Assembly: GCF_024637875.1 (NCBI RefSeq) | Contig: NZ_CP102451.1 | Location: forward strand, 623,001 to 687,000 | From: Vagococcus luciliae | GTDB taxonomy: Bacteria; Bacillota; Bacilli; Lactobacillales; Vagococcaceae | DNA: 64,000 nucleotides | Reading direction: 5' to 3' | Part shown: piece after piece, positions 8,562 through 19,767 of the stretch | Layout of the letters: each line of letters begins with the position of its first letter | Position numbering within the stretch: the first letter of the stretch is position 1 | The notes under the pieces: model-generated | Told to the model about the DNA's origin: nothing | What the model saw: only the letters and a program-made list of their open reading frames with translations | The model's database searches: none | Program-made: the position numbers and the translations under genes

Positions 8562-9179
8562 ATGTTAATGTTTAATGAAGCATGTTTTGAAGTTTTTAAT
8601 ATAGAAGGTTTAGACAATCGAATGATTGGAGTTCGTGAAAAAATTCAACCGGTTTTTCAATCGATTGATGAAAAAGTAGTTGAAGAGTTAGAACCTTTGT
8701 TGGGTGAAAAATTGCCTATTCATATAGCACAACACAGACGACGCACAACAAATGCACCGGATTTTACGTGGAGTGCAATGGGTGGAAATAAAAGAGGTTA
8801 TAAAAAATTTCCTCATTTTCAGTTAGGGATTACACCGGAATATGTAGTTATATGGTTATCATTTATTGATAACCCACAAAATGAAGTTTTAATGGCACAA
8901 ACATGTTTGGATCATCTCGAGTGGTTTGAGTCATTGCCAAATGATTTTGTTGTAAACACAGACCATACAAAAAATAACTATCATGCATTAGAAAAAGAAC
9001 AAGTCATTAAAGATTTAACTAGATGGAGGGATGTTAAAAAAGGAGAATTTCAAATTGGTCGAGTGATACAAAAGAATCGATTTAATACCGAATCGACTGA
9101 TGTCTTATTTGCCGAAATATTGCAAACCTATCTATCACTTATACCAATTTATCAAGCTTGTTTCCAATTGTGTAATTAA
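8562..9179 (+). CDS. yktB: UPF0637/DUF1054 protein (YktB-like)
   Basis: A 205-residue soluble protein resembling B. subtilis YktB. Recognisable segments are FNIEGLDNRM near the start, HIAQHRRRTTNAP near residue 55 and FPHFQLGITPEYVVIWLSFID. The family is widespread in Firmicutes and has no assigned function. TTAGGAG lies seven bases before the ATG. It stands alone between a terminator and the metG promoter, so it is probably monocistronic. No cofactor or membrane motif is visible. Confidence 0.8.
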   Translation: MLMFNEACFEVFNIEGLDNRMIGVREKIQPVFQSIDEKVVEELEPLLGEKLPIHIAQHRRRTTNAPDFTWSAMGGNKRGYKKFPHFQLGITPEYVVIWLSFIDNPQNEVLMAQTCLDHLEWFESLPNDFVVNTDHTKNNYHALEKEQVIKDLTRWRDVKKGEFQIGRVIQKNRFNTESTDVLFAEILQTYLSLIPIYQACFQLCN

Positions 9180-9242
9180 TATACAGTAAGAGAACTAGAC
9201 AGATTGAAATTTTAGCTTATGATGATTTTTTTTATTGAATTA

Positions 9243-9251
9243 TGCTATAAT
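9243..9251 (+). promoter_or_regulatory. Extended -10 promoter of metG
   Basis: TGCTATAAT gives a perfect -10 (9246-9251) with an upstream TGn element. The -35 is weak, as is common with extended -10 promoters. It lies 58 bases before the metG start. Confidence 0.6.
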
Positions 9252-9305
9252 GAACGGTGATTATATGTCGCTGAATTTTATAAAGAGTGACTTAAAGGAG
9301 GATGA

Positions 9306-11318
<2,013 letters not shown>

Positions 11319-11326
11319 AAATTTTT

Positions 11327-11364
11327 AAAGAGATTGGAAAAGAGGTCTTTTTCAATCTCTTTTT
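11327..11364 (+). terminator. Intrinsic terminator after metG
   Basis: AAAGAGATTG (11327-11336) pairs with CAATCTCTTT (11353-11362), followed by T residues. It supports starting tatD downstream at 11397. Confidence 0.85.
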
Positions 11365-11396
11365 ATGTTAAAATCATCGTGATAGGAGTGAAGACT

Positions 11397-12165
11397 ATGA
11401 TTTTTGATACGCATACACATCTAAATGCAGAACAATTTAATGATGATTATAAAGAAGTGATTGAACGAGCAGAACAACTAGGTGTAACTGAAATGGCAGT
11501 AGTAGGATTCGATACACCAACGATTGAACGCTCATTGGAATTAAGTGAACAGTATCCATTTATCCATAGTATTATTGGGTGGCACCCAACTGAAGCTGGA
11601 AGTTATACAAAAGACATTGAAAAAGGGTTGCAAGAAAAATTAACGAATTCACGTGTTGTCGCACTGGGTGAAATTGGCCTTGACTATTATTGGATGAATG
11701 ACGATCCCGACGTGCAAGAAAGAGTTTTTCGCCGTCAAATTGCGATTGCTAAAGAGATGAACTTGCCGATTAGTATTCATACAAGAGATGCGATGGAAGA
11801 TACGTATAAGATTTTAAAATCAGAAGGCATTCAAGATATTGGAGGCATTATGCATAGTTTTGGTGGTGATAGCGAGTGGGCGAAACGTTTTTTAGATTTA
11901 GGGATGCATATTTCGTTTAGTGGTGTTGTCACATTTAAGAAAACATTAGAAGTTCAAGAAGCAGCAAAAATTGTCCCAATGGATAAATTATTAGTGGAAA
12001 CTGATGCACCGTATTTAGCGCCTGTCCCATATCGTGGAAAACGTAATGAACCTGGGTATACACACTATGTGGTTGATAAAATTTCCGAATTAAGAAATTT
12101 ACCTTATCAAACAGTGGCAAAAAAAACCACAAAAAATGCGCATAGATTGTTTAGGTTAGAAGAAA

Positions 12166-12173
<8 letters not shown>
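11397..12173 (+). CDS. tatD: TatD-family metal-dependent hydrolase
   Basis: A 258-residue TIM-barrel hydrolase of the TatD/YabD family, probably a 3'-5' exonuclease or DNase. Metal ligands are visible as DTHTHLN at the start, GEIGLDYYW near residue 92, SIHTRDA, HSFGG and TDAPYLAPVPYRGKRNEP. The open frame extends upstream to 11334 but that part is the metG terminator; the ATG at 11397 has GGAG at the right distance. Its 3' end overlaps rnmV by eight bases, so the two are translationally coupled. Confidence 0.93.
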
Positions 12174-13618
<1,445 letters not shown>

Positions 13619-13639
13619 AACAATGTTATCTATTGTTCA

Positions 13640-13668
13640 TTGACAAAAGTTTGTGCATTGTTTATCAT
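13640..13668 (+). promoter_or_regulatory. Strong sigma-A promoter of the ECF S-component gene
   Basis: TTGACA (13640-13645), a 17-base spacer and TATCAT (13663-13668). AACAATG around 13619-13625 and CATTGTT at 13656-13662 form an inverted repeat that brackets the -35 and spacer and might be an operator; that part is speculative. Confidence 0.75.
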
Positions 13669-13694
13669 ATAAGTAAATGATAAACGGAGTGAAA

Positions 13695-14264
13695 ATGAAA
13701 ATGAAAAAAAATTCGGTATTAAATATGACTTATGCTGCCTTTTTGATTGCGCTAGGGATTGTTATTCCTATGGTTATGCCAGTTAGAATCGTGATAGGAC
13801 CGGCATCTTATACGTTAGCTAGTCACGTGCCTGTGATGTTGGCAATGTTCGTTTCTCCATTAGTTGCTGTACTTGTTGCATTAGGAACAGCATTTGGATT
13901 CTTTATGACAGCGCCATTTATTATTGGGATGAGGGCATTATCTCATGTGATTTTTGCTTTCTTTGGTGCATTATATTTACAAAAAAGACCAAGTATTGTT
14001 TATTCACCTAAAAAGATGATTATGTTTAATATTGTATTAGGATTAGTCCATGCATTATTTGAAACGTTAATCGTGACATTCTTTTTTATGACAGATGGAT
14101 TAGGTGAGGCAAGTTATACAATGGGATTTTTCCAATCAGTCATTGTGTTAGTTGGTGTTGGTGGGTTTGTTCATAGTTTAATAGATTTTTCGATTGCTTA
14201 TATGATTGCTCAAAAAATAGGAACACGTTTTTCTTTTCCAGTTTATCTAGCAGCTAAAAAATAA
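13695..14264 (+). CDS. ECF transporter S component, probably niacin (NiaX-like)
   Basis: A 189-residue membrane protein with about six helices and the small-residue-rich first helix of ECF S components (YAAFLIALGIVIPMV). The segment SYTLASHVPVMLAMFVSP followed by MRALSHVIFAF agrees with my memory of NiaX proteins, which bind niacin and use a shared EcfAA'T energising module. That module is not in this window. The open frame begins at 13677, but GGAG at 13686-13689 points to the ATG at 13695. It has its own promoter and terminator. Another vitamin or precursor substrate cannot be excluded. Confidence 0.65.
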   Translation: MKMKKNSVLNMTYAAFLIALGIVIPMVMPVRIVIGPASYTLASHVPVMLAMFVSPLVAVLVALGTAFGFFMTAPFIIGMRALSHVIFAFFGALYLQKRPSIVYSPKKMIMFNIVLGLVHALFETLIVTFFFMTDGLGEASYTMGFFQSVIVLVGVGGFVHSLIDFSIAYMIAQKIGTRFSFPVYLAAKK

Positions 14265-14267
14265 TAG

Positions 14268-14303
14268 AAGACCAAATTTTCGTTTAACAGAAAATTTGGT
14301 CTT
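14268..14303. terminator. Bidirectional terminator between convergent genes
   Basis: AAGACCAAATTTTC (14268-14281) pairs with GAAAATTTGGTCTT (14290-14303) around an eight-base loop, serving the S-component gene and the ABC ATPase gene that converge here. Confidence 0.85.
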
Positions 14304-14308
14304 TGTTA

Positions 14309-15415
14309 TTATCTAATCACTTGTTCAGTTTGTGTATCAAAAAAGTGAGCTTTGTTTAAATTGAACGCTAGTTCGATAACTTCACCAGGTCGATAAGTTG
14401 ATCTGGCATCAACTTTTGAGATGAACTCTGTTTCGCCAGTTTTAGTGTAGAGCATCGTTTCAGCACCAAGTAACTCTGATACAACAACTTCAGATTTTAC
14501 AATACTATTAGGTGATGCTTCTTTTGCTAAAATTTCACTATGAATATCTTCTGGGCGAATACCAAAAATTAATGGTTTGTTAACGTATCCTTGTTCACGT
14601 AAAATTTTGAATTTTCCTTCAGGCAACTGAACGTTTAAATCATGACCATCAGTGATATGACCATCTTCTGTTAATTCAACGTTAAATAAGTTCATAGCAG
14701 GAGAGCCGATGAATCCAGCGACAAACACATTGTTTGGTGTGTCATATACTTCTTTTGGTGTCCCAATTTGTTGGATAAAACCATCTTTCATAATAACAAT
14801 GCGATCAGCCATAGTCATCGCTTCAGTTTGGTCATGGGTAACGTAAATAGTGGTTGTTTCCAAACGACGATGAAGTTTCGCGATTTCTGCACGCATTGCC
14901 ACACGAAGTTTTGCATCTAAGTTTGATAATGGCTCATCCATCAAGAATACTTTCGCATCACGCACAATCGCACGACCTAATGCCACACGTTGTCGTTGTC
15001 CGCCTGATAAAGCAGCGGGTTTTCGTTGTAAGTAATCTGTTAAACCAAGAATTTCACCAGCGTTTTCTACACGTTTTCTGATTTCTTCTTTGTCATATTT
15101 ACGAAGTTTTAAACCAAATGCCATATTATCGTAGACAGTCATATGAGGGTATAACGCATAGTTTTGGAAAACCATTGCGATATCACGGTCTTTTGGTGCA
15201 ACGTCATTGACTAATTTGTCACCAATCCAAAGTTCACCTTCTGAAATATCTTCAAGACCAGCTACCATACGTAAAGTAGTTGATTTACCACAACCAGAAG
15301 GACCAACAAACACGATAAATTCACGGTCTTCAATATGTAAATTAAAATCTGTAACAGAATAATTAGGATTGCCATCATATTTTTTATAAATGTGTTTTAA
15401 AGCAATTTCTACCAT
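14309..15415 (-). CDS. msmX: Sugar ABC transporter ATPase, MsmX/UgpC type
   Basis: A 368-residue CUT1-type ATPase. Walker A GPSGCGKST, Q-loop FQNYALYPHMTVYDNM, signature LSGGQRQR and Walker B VFLMDEPLSNLDAKLR are all present, and the C-terminal about 130 residues form a TOBE/MalK regulatory domain (IFGIRPEDIHSE). No permease or binding-protein gene is adjacent. In Firmicutes, orphan MsmX-type ATPases power several carbohydrate importers, which fits a stand-alone gene. Its probable promoter carries a cre-like site, implying CcpA control. Confidence 0.92.
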   Translation of the reverse strand: MVEIALKHIYKKYDGNPNYSVTDFNLHIEDREFIVFVGPSGCGKSTTLRMVAGLEDISEGELWIGDKLVNDVAPKDRDIAMVFQNYALYPHMTVYDNMAFGLKLRKYDKEEIRKRVENAGEILGLTDYLQRKPAALSGGQRQRVALGRAIVRDAKVFLMDEPLSNLDAKLRVAMRAEIAKLHRRLETTTIYVTHDQTEAMTMADRIVIMKDGFIQQIGTPKEVYDTPNNVFVAGFIGSPAMNLFNVELTEDGHITDGHDLNVQLPEGKFKILREQGYVNKPLIFGIRPEDIHSEILAKEASPNSIVKSEVVVSELLGAETMLYTKTGETEFISKVDARSTYRPGEVIELAFNLNKAHFFDTQTEQVIR

Positions 15416-15451
15416 CGTGTATTTCCTTCTTTCATTTGTTTTATTAAATAC

Positions 15452-15481
15452 AGTATAATGAATTTAGTGATACGCTTACAA
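15452..15481 (-). promoter_or_regulatory. msmX promoter with cre-like element
   Basis: On the minus strand TTGTAA (15481-15476) and TATACT (15457-15452) are spaced 18 bases apart. TTGTAAGCGTATCAC over the -35 has a perfect left half of the CcpA cre consensus and a poor right half. The divergent mgsA gene shares the gap and a plus-strand TATAAT lies at about 15454-15459. Confidence 0.45.
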
Positions 15482-15530
15482 TGTAAACATGCCTATATTT
15501 TTGGGCAATATGACGAAAGGGAGAAAAAAG

Positions 15531-15908
15531 ATGAAAATAGCACTGATAGCACACGATAAAAAGAAAAAAGAAATGGTTGAACTAACCAAAAAATTTGAGC
15601 AAGTATTAAGTAGACATGAATTATTTGCCACAGGAACTACAGGACTTAGAATTCAAGAAGCAACGAATTTAAATATTCACCGATTTAAATCAGGGCCTTT
15701 AGGAGGAGACCAACAGATAGGAGCACGTGTTTCAGAAGGCGAGATGGATATGATTATTTTTCTAAGAGATCCATTAACAGCCCAACCACATGAACCAGAT
15801 GTCACAGCGCTGATTCGTCTAAGTGATGTCTATGAAATCCCTCTAGCAACAAATAAAAGTACAGCGATGTTACTTTTCAAAGAATTAGAGAATTTGGCGA
15901 AAATTTGA
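15531..15908 (+). CDS. mgsA: Methylglyoxal synthase
   Basis: A 125-residue enzyme that converts dihydroxyacetone phosphate to methylglyoxal, a bypass of lower glycolysis when phosphate is short. The family motifs [44 protein letters not shown] and [10 protein letters not shown] are intact, including the catalytic aspartate in GGDQQ context. The frame is open from 15489 but AAAGGGAG precedes the ATG at 15531, and the protein then has a standard N-terminus ([12 protein letters not shown]). It is divergent from msmX. Confidence 0.95.
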   Translation: MKIALIAHDKKKKEMVELTKKFEQVLSRHELFATGTTGLRIQEATNLNIHRFKSGPLGGDQQIGARVSEGEMDMIIFLRDPLTAQPHEPDVTALIRLSDVYEIPLATNKSTAMLLFKELENLAKI

Positions 15909-15969
15909 CCACAATAGTCTTTATTGTAATTTTTTTCCATTATGATATTATACGATTGTAAAACAAATA

Positions 15970-16073
15970 ACAGAGTAGGAAATATAGCGTCAAGTGCCAC
16001 TAGGATGGGATGTTGCTTAGTGGACGAAAAGCACAAGTGGAGTGCTTGCGGCCTTATTTCTGCATTCGCTGCA
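15970..16073 (+). promoter_or_regulatory. Tetrahydrofolate (THF) riboswitch aptamer
   Basis: The leader contains the conserved THF-I elements in order: GAGTAGG near 15973, GCGTCAAGTGCC, GGATGGGATGTTGC and a 3' strand TTATTTCTGCATTCGCTG. GGAAATA (15978-15984) pairs with TTATTTC (16054-16060) as P2. It lies directly before folT, the usual regulon of this RNA. The outer P1 is short, CAG with CTG at 16069-16071 plus little else. Confidence 0.88.
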
Positions 16074-16083
16074 TAATGGATGT

Positions 16084-16109
16084 AGCAACTCTAAATAAAA
16101 GGAGATGCT
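16084..16109 (+). promoter_or_regulatory. SD-sequestering hairpin of the folT leader
   Basis: AGCA-a-CTCT (16084-16092) can pair with GGAG-a-TGCT (16101-16109), burying the GGAG ribosome site of folT. ATGTAGC (16080-16086) can instead pair with GCTGCAT at 16068-16074, the 3' edge of the aptamer, which would free the site. This is a plausible translational switch. Confidence 0.55.
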
Positions 16110-16112
16110 AGG

Positions 16113-16637
16113 ATGAGCAAAAATGATTTTACACCAAAATCAATTGCATTGATGGGAGTATTAATGGGGTTGCAAATCGTGTTAACACGATTTGTTTCAA
16201 TTCAAACACCGTTTGTTCGTATTAGTTTTACGTTTATTGCGGTTGTGTTGATGTGTATGATGTTCTCGCCACTTGTGGCAGGAATAGGAAATGCCTTAGC
16301 TGATTTTATCGGAATTACATTATTTCCAGTAACAGCAGGATTTTTCCCAGGATTTACATTGTCAGCTTTTTTATCAGCCTTTTTATATGGATTATTCTAT
16401 TATAAAAAAGAAATGACACTAAAACGAATTATTACAGTCAACGTGATTGTGACGGTTGTGGTGAATTTAGGATTGAATACATTTTGGTTGTACTTAATGT
16501 ATGGACCAGGGATTGTTGCCAATATTCCAAGTCGTATTGTGAGTTCACTTATTTTATTAGTGATTCATGTTGTAGGGACTTATTGGTTAGCAAATGTAAA
16601 AGTCATACAAAAGCAATTGGTTAAATTTGCTTCATAA
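16113..16637 (+). CDS. folT: Folate ECF transporter S component FolT
   Basis: A 174-residue six-helix membrane protein that binds folate outside and docks on a shared EcfAA'T module. Typical FolT segments are LTRFVSIQTPFVRISFTFIAVVLM near residue 24, ADFIG and FFPGFTLSAFLSAFLYG. The THF riboswitch immediately upstream confirms the substrate. GGAG lies eight bases before the ATG at 16113 and can be masked by a hairpin. A terminator follows, so it is monocistronic. Confidence 0.93.
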   Translation: MSKNDFTPKSIALMGVLMGLQIVLTRFVSIQTPFVRISFTFIAVVLMCMMFSPLVAGIGNALADFIGITLFPVTAGFFPGFTLSAFLSAFLYGLFYYKKEMTLKRIITVNVIVTVVVNLGLNTFWLYLMYGPGIVANIPSRIVSSLILLVIHVVGTYWLANVKVIQKQLVKFAS

Positions 16638-16649
16638 AAAAATCATACA

Positions 16650-16685
16650 AAAAGCAGAGTGTATATGGACACACTGCTTTTTTTT
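16650..16685 (+). terminator. Intrinsic terminator after folT
   Basis: AAAGCAG-a-GTGT pairs with ACAC-a-CTGCTTT around a six-base loop and is followed by TTTTTTT. Confidence 0.9.
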
Positions 16686-16725
16686 ATGTTATAAAGTATC
16701 ATAGATAGAAAAAAGGAGGGTATAC

Positions 16726-17406
16726 ATGAAAAAATACCAATATATTATATTTGATATAGATAATACGTTGCTCGATTTTAGTCGCTCTGAATACTACGCA
16801 CTACAAAAAGTATTTGCTACTTATGGTGTTGTTTTTAATGAAAACACATTTAATCAATATAAAGAAATCAATCATGACTTGTGGGAGCAGTTAGAAGATG
16901 GTAAAATCAGTAAAGAAGTTGTTTTAAAGGAGCGTTTTAAACGATTCTTTTTAGCAAATAATATTGTTGTTGATGGTGTATTAGTTGATAAACAGTATCG
17001 AGGTTTTCTTGAAGAGAGAAATGATGTCATGAATGAGGCCATGAGTTTATTAACTCAACTAAAATCGCAAGGTTATACCATTTTTGCTGGAACAAATGGT
17101 GTTGGTCAGACACAACGTAAACGTCTAGCTAGTGCAAATATGACAGATTTATTTGATGGATTATATATTTCCGAGGAAGTTGGATTTGAAAAACCTGATG
17201 TTCGTTTTTTTGATTATATTTTTAATGATGCTAGAATAACAGATTTATCAAAAGCTGTGATGATTGGTGATAGTTTATCATCAGATATTGAAGGGGCAAA
17301 TCGTGTCGGAATTGATTCTATATGGTTTAGTAATGGAGCTGAGACGTCGGATAAAACCTACACAAAAAAAGTAGATAACTTATCAGAAATTTTGGAACTT
17401 GTTTGA
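16726..17406 (+). CDS. HAD-superfamily phosphatase, YjjG/YfnB-like
   Basis: A 226-residue HAD hydrolase with a C1 cap. Motif I is FDIDNTLLDFSRSE near residue 8, motif II lies in FAGTNGVGQTQRKR, and motif IV is VMIGDSLSSDIEGA; the lysine of motif III is in GFEKPDVRFF. This pattern matches YjjG/YfnB, which dephosphorylate non-canonical pyrimidine nucleotides and similar substrates. AAAGGAGG precedes the ATG. The next gene starts 74 bases after its stop without a terminator, so the two may share a transcript. Confidence 0.85.
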   Translation: MKKYQYIIFDIDNTLLDFSRSEYYALQKVFATYGVVFNENTFNQYKEINHDLWEQLEDGKISKEVVLKERFKRFFLANNIVVDGVLVDKQYRGFLEERNDVMNEAMSLLTQLKSQGYTIFAGTNGVGQTQRKRLASANMTDLFDGLYISEEVGFEKPDVRFFDYIFNDARITDLSKAVMIGDSLSSDIEGANRVGIDSIWFSNGAETSDKTYTKKVDNLSEILELV

Positions 17407-17480
17407 TTCAAAAAAGGGTAACAGTTAGGTATGGGGAATCGTTTGATTGGTATAATAAAAGATTAAAGAGGTGTGCGTTT

Positions 17481-17972
17481 ATGCGTCAACTATTTATGTT
17501 AAAAGAAGATTATACTAATGAAAACAAAAGAGAAATCATCACAAGAGATGGGGATAAAATTTATACAATCGAGTGTTTTGATGATAATGGATTAGCTTGT
17601 TATAGTGTATATAATAACAAACAAGAAGAAATTGTTCGTGTTGAAAAACATATTGGATCAACTATTCCATGTTTAGATGTTGTAGTTGATGAGCGTATTG
17701 TATTTACTGTAGAACAATCCGAGTCAATCTCAAAAATGTCATTTCAAATAACAAGTGATGATTTAGAAGTATACGATGATTGGTGGTCAATGGACTTTGA
17801 CATCATGTCAGGTTATCGTAAAGTATCAAAAGTTCGTAATCGTTGGACAGGATTAGGCGATGCTTATGAAATCACCGTTTTTGAAAAATCAAGCGAACCA
17901 GAAACAATAGGCTTAATGTTGGCACTTGATTCAGTAAAAAAAATTGAAGCAAACATGAAATCTGTGAAATAA
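17481..17972 (+). CDS. LURP-one-related (YxjI/tubby-like) protein
   Basis: A 163-residue soluble protein resembling the LURP-one/YxjI family, whose fold is related to the tubby C-terminal barrel. Visible cues are MRQLFMLKEDYTN at the start, ITRDGDKIYTIE and the basic VSKVRNRWTGLGDAYEITVF. The biochemical role of the family is unknown; phospholipid binding or scrambling is a guess from tubby. The frame is open from 17403, overlapping the HAD gene, but AAAGAGGTG sets the start at 17481. Confidence 0.75.
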   Translation: MRQLFMLKEDYTNENKREIITRDGDKIYTIECFDDNGLACYSVYNNKQEEIVRVEKHIGSTIPCLDVVVDERIVFTVEQSESISKMSFQITSDDLEVYDDWWSMDFDIMSGYRKVSKVRNRWTGLGDAYEITVFEKSSEPETIGLMLALDSVKKIEANMKSVK

Positions 17973-17975
17973 ATA

Positions 17976-18033
17976 CACATACTCTAGTTTAAGCTCAGAA
18001 AGTAGCTAATATCTAGAGTATGTGTTTTTTTTA
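17976..18033. terminator. Bidirectional terminator
   Basis: ACACATACTCTAG (17976-17988) pairs perfectly with CTAGAGTATGTGT (18014-18026), followed by a T run. It separates convergent genes. Confidence 0.88.
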
Positions 18034-19764
18034 ATGATTAAATTGAGAATGGTACAAACTAGAATAGGCACCATCTTTTTTATTTAATAGCTCATTGTGT
18101 GTTCCTGTTTCAATGATTTTTCCTTTATCCATGACAAGGATGATATCTGCTTTTTTTATCGTTGATAATCTATGAGCAATGATAAAACTTGTTTTACCTT
18201 GCATCATTTTGTTGAAGGCTGTTTGGATATGTTGTTCAGTCAGTGTATCAATTGAGCTTGTTGCTTCATCTAAGATAAGCATAGGAGGCTGACTAATCAT
18301 GGTTCTGGCAATAGTAAATAGTTGTTTTTGTCCTTCAGATAGTAAGACGCCAGACTGACCTAGAAGTGTTTGAAATCCATTTGGTAATTGTTCGATAAAG
18401 TAATAGATATTTGCTTCTTTACAAGCATGGATGACCTGTTCTTTCGTTGCATTAGGATTACCAAAAATAAGATTCTCCCAAATTGTTCCTTGGAAAAGCC
18501 ACGTTTCCTGAAGAACCATTCCAAAAGATTGTCGTAATTCATGATTAGACAGACTAGTAATGGGAATGGAATCTATTGTGATTTCCCCTTTATCAAGTGG
18601 ATAGAAGTTCATTAAGAGATTAACTAATGTGGATTTTCCAGCACCGGTTTTTCCTACAATCGCGACGGTTTGTCCAGGTTTGACTTCTAAATTAAAATCT
18701 TCAATTAAAGGATTTTCTGCCTGATAAGAAAAATAAACATGAGAAAAGGTGACATATCCTTTAGGAGAAAAAGTATCAGTTAATGGTCGAGTATTTGTTT
18801 TTTCTTCGGTTTCATTAAGTAGATTGTTAATCCGTTTGGTACTAGATACAGCTGTTTGTAGCTGAGTGGCAATACTAGATAGTTCAATCAAGGGTTTAGA
18901 GAACTGTCCAGAATAAATGATAAAACTGGACAAAACACCAAATGATAGTGAAAGTGGAAATTGTAAGATAAGGACGCCACTCACAAAACCAATCAACAAA
19001 TAACCAATATGATCGATAAAACGAGATAAAGGATTGGTTAAGGAAGAGATAAATTGCGCTTTTTGTCCAGTGTATTGAAGAGATTCATTCATTTGTTGAA
19101 ACTGTTGAATCACTGTTTTTTCATATTCATAAGATTTGATTGTTTTTAATTGATTGAATTGTTCATTAATATAACCAGACATCTCTCCTAGTGTTTGTTG
19201 CTGTGTATTGAAATAATGTTGCCCTTTTTTTACAATCACGACATTGACACCAAACATTCCTAACGTAATCAGTAAAACAATGCCAGTCAGCATGACATTT
19301 AAAGAAAGCATAATTCCTAGTGCGACAATAATAATTGTTATACTTGGAAATAATTGATTAAATAAAGCAAGCAATGCTTCAGAAATATAATCTAAATCCG
19401 TACTAAATCGATTCATCGTATCACCATGAGAGTGTGTATCGAAGTAATTTATAGGGAGTTTATTTAATTTATGATAGGCTTCCTTTCTCACTTGTTTCAT
19501 TGAAGTGTATGCAATGTATTGACTAATACGTTGTAAAAAGTAAAAACTAAGAGCAGATACACACGTAAGAAGTACAATCATTATGATGTTTCTTGTTAAG
19601 TCCATTTTATTTGTTTGACTCATGCTATCAATCGCTTTTCCGATGTACATGGTAACAAAAACACTTGATAGTCCATAAAAGATACTTAATAGAGCGTTCA
19701 GCAAAATGGCTTTTTTAAAAGGGTGTAAGTAAGGAGAGAATTTGGTTATCATTTGTTTAAACAT
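18031..19764 (-). CDS. ABC exporter half-transporter with consensus ATP site (LmrD-like partner)
   Basis: A 577-residue fused membrane-ATPase protein: six helices in the first 310 residues, then an ABC domain. Walker A GKTGAGKST is near residue 372, Walker B MLILDEATSSID keeps the catalytic glutamate and the H-loop IIAHRLS keeps the histidine. Its signature is LSEGQ instead of LSGGQ. Together with the gene four bases upstream this is the pattern of heterodimeric exporters (LmrCD, TM287/288): this subunit gives the working Walker site and a degenerate signature. Substrates of such pairs are usually drugs or lipids; none can be named here. Confidence 0.92.
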   Translation of the reverse strand: MFKQMITKFSPYLHPFKKAILLNALLSIFYGLSSVFVTMYIGKAIDSMSQTNKMDLTRNIIMIVLLTCVSALSFYFLQRISQYIAYTSMKQVRKEAYHKLNKLPINYFDTHSHGDTMNRFSTDLDYISEALLALFNQLFPSITIIIVALGIMLSLNVMLTGIVLLITLGMFGVNVVIVKKGQHYFNTQQQTLGEMSGYINEQFNQLKTIKSYEYEKTVIQQFQQMNESLQYTGQKAQFISSLTNPLSRFIDHIGYLLIGFVSGVLILQFPLSLSFGVLSSFIIYSGQFSKPLIELSSIATQLQTAVSSTKRINNLLNETEEKTNTRPLTDTFSPKGYVTFSHVYFSYQAENPLIEDFNLEVKPGQTVAIVGKTGAGKSTLVNLLMNFYPLDKGEITIDSIPITSLSNHELRQSFGMVLQETWLFQGTIWENLIFGNPNATKEQVIHACKEANIYYFIEQLPNGFQTLLGQSGVLLSEGQKQLFTIARTMISQPPMLILDEATSSIDTLTEQHIQTAFNKMMQGKTSFIIAHRLSTIKKADIILVMDKGKIIETGTHNELLNKKDGAYSSLYHSQFNH

Positions 19765-19767
19765 TTG

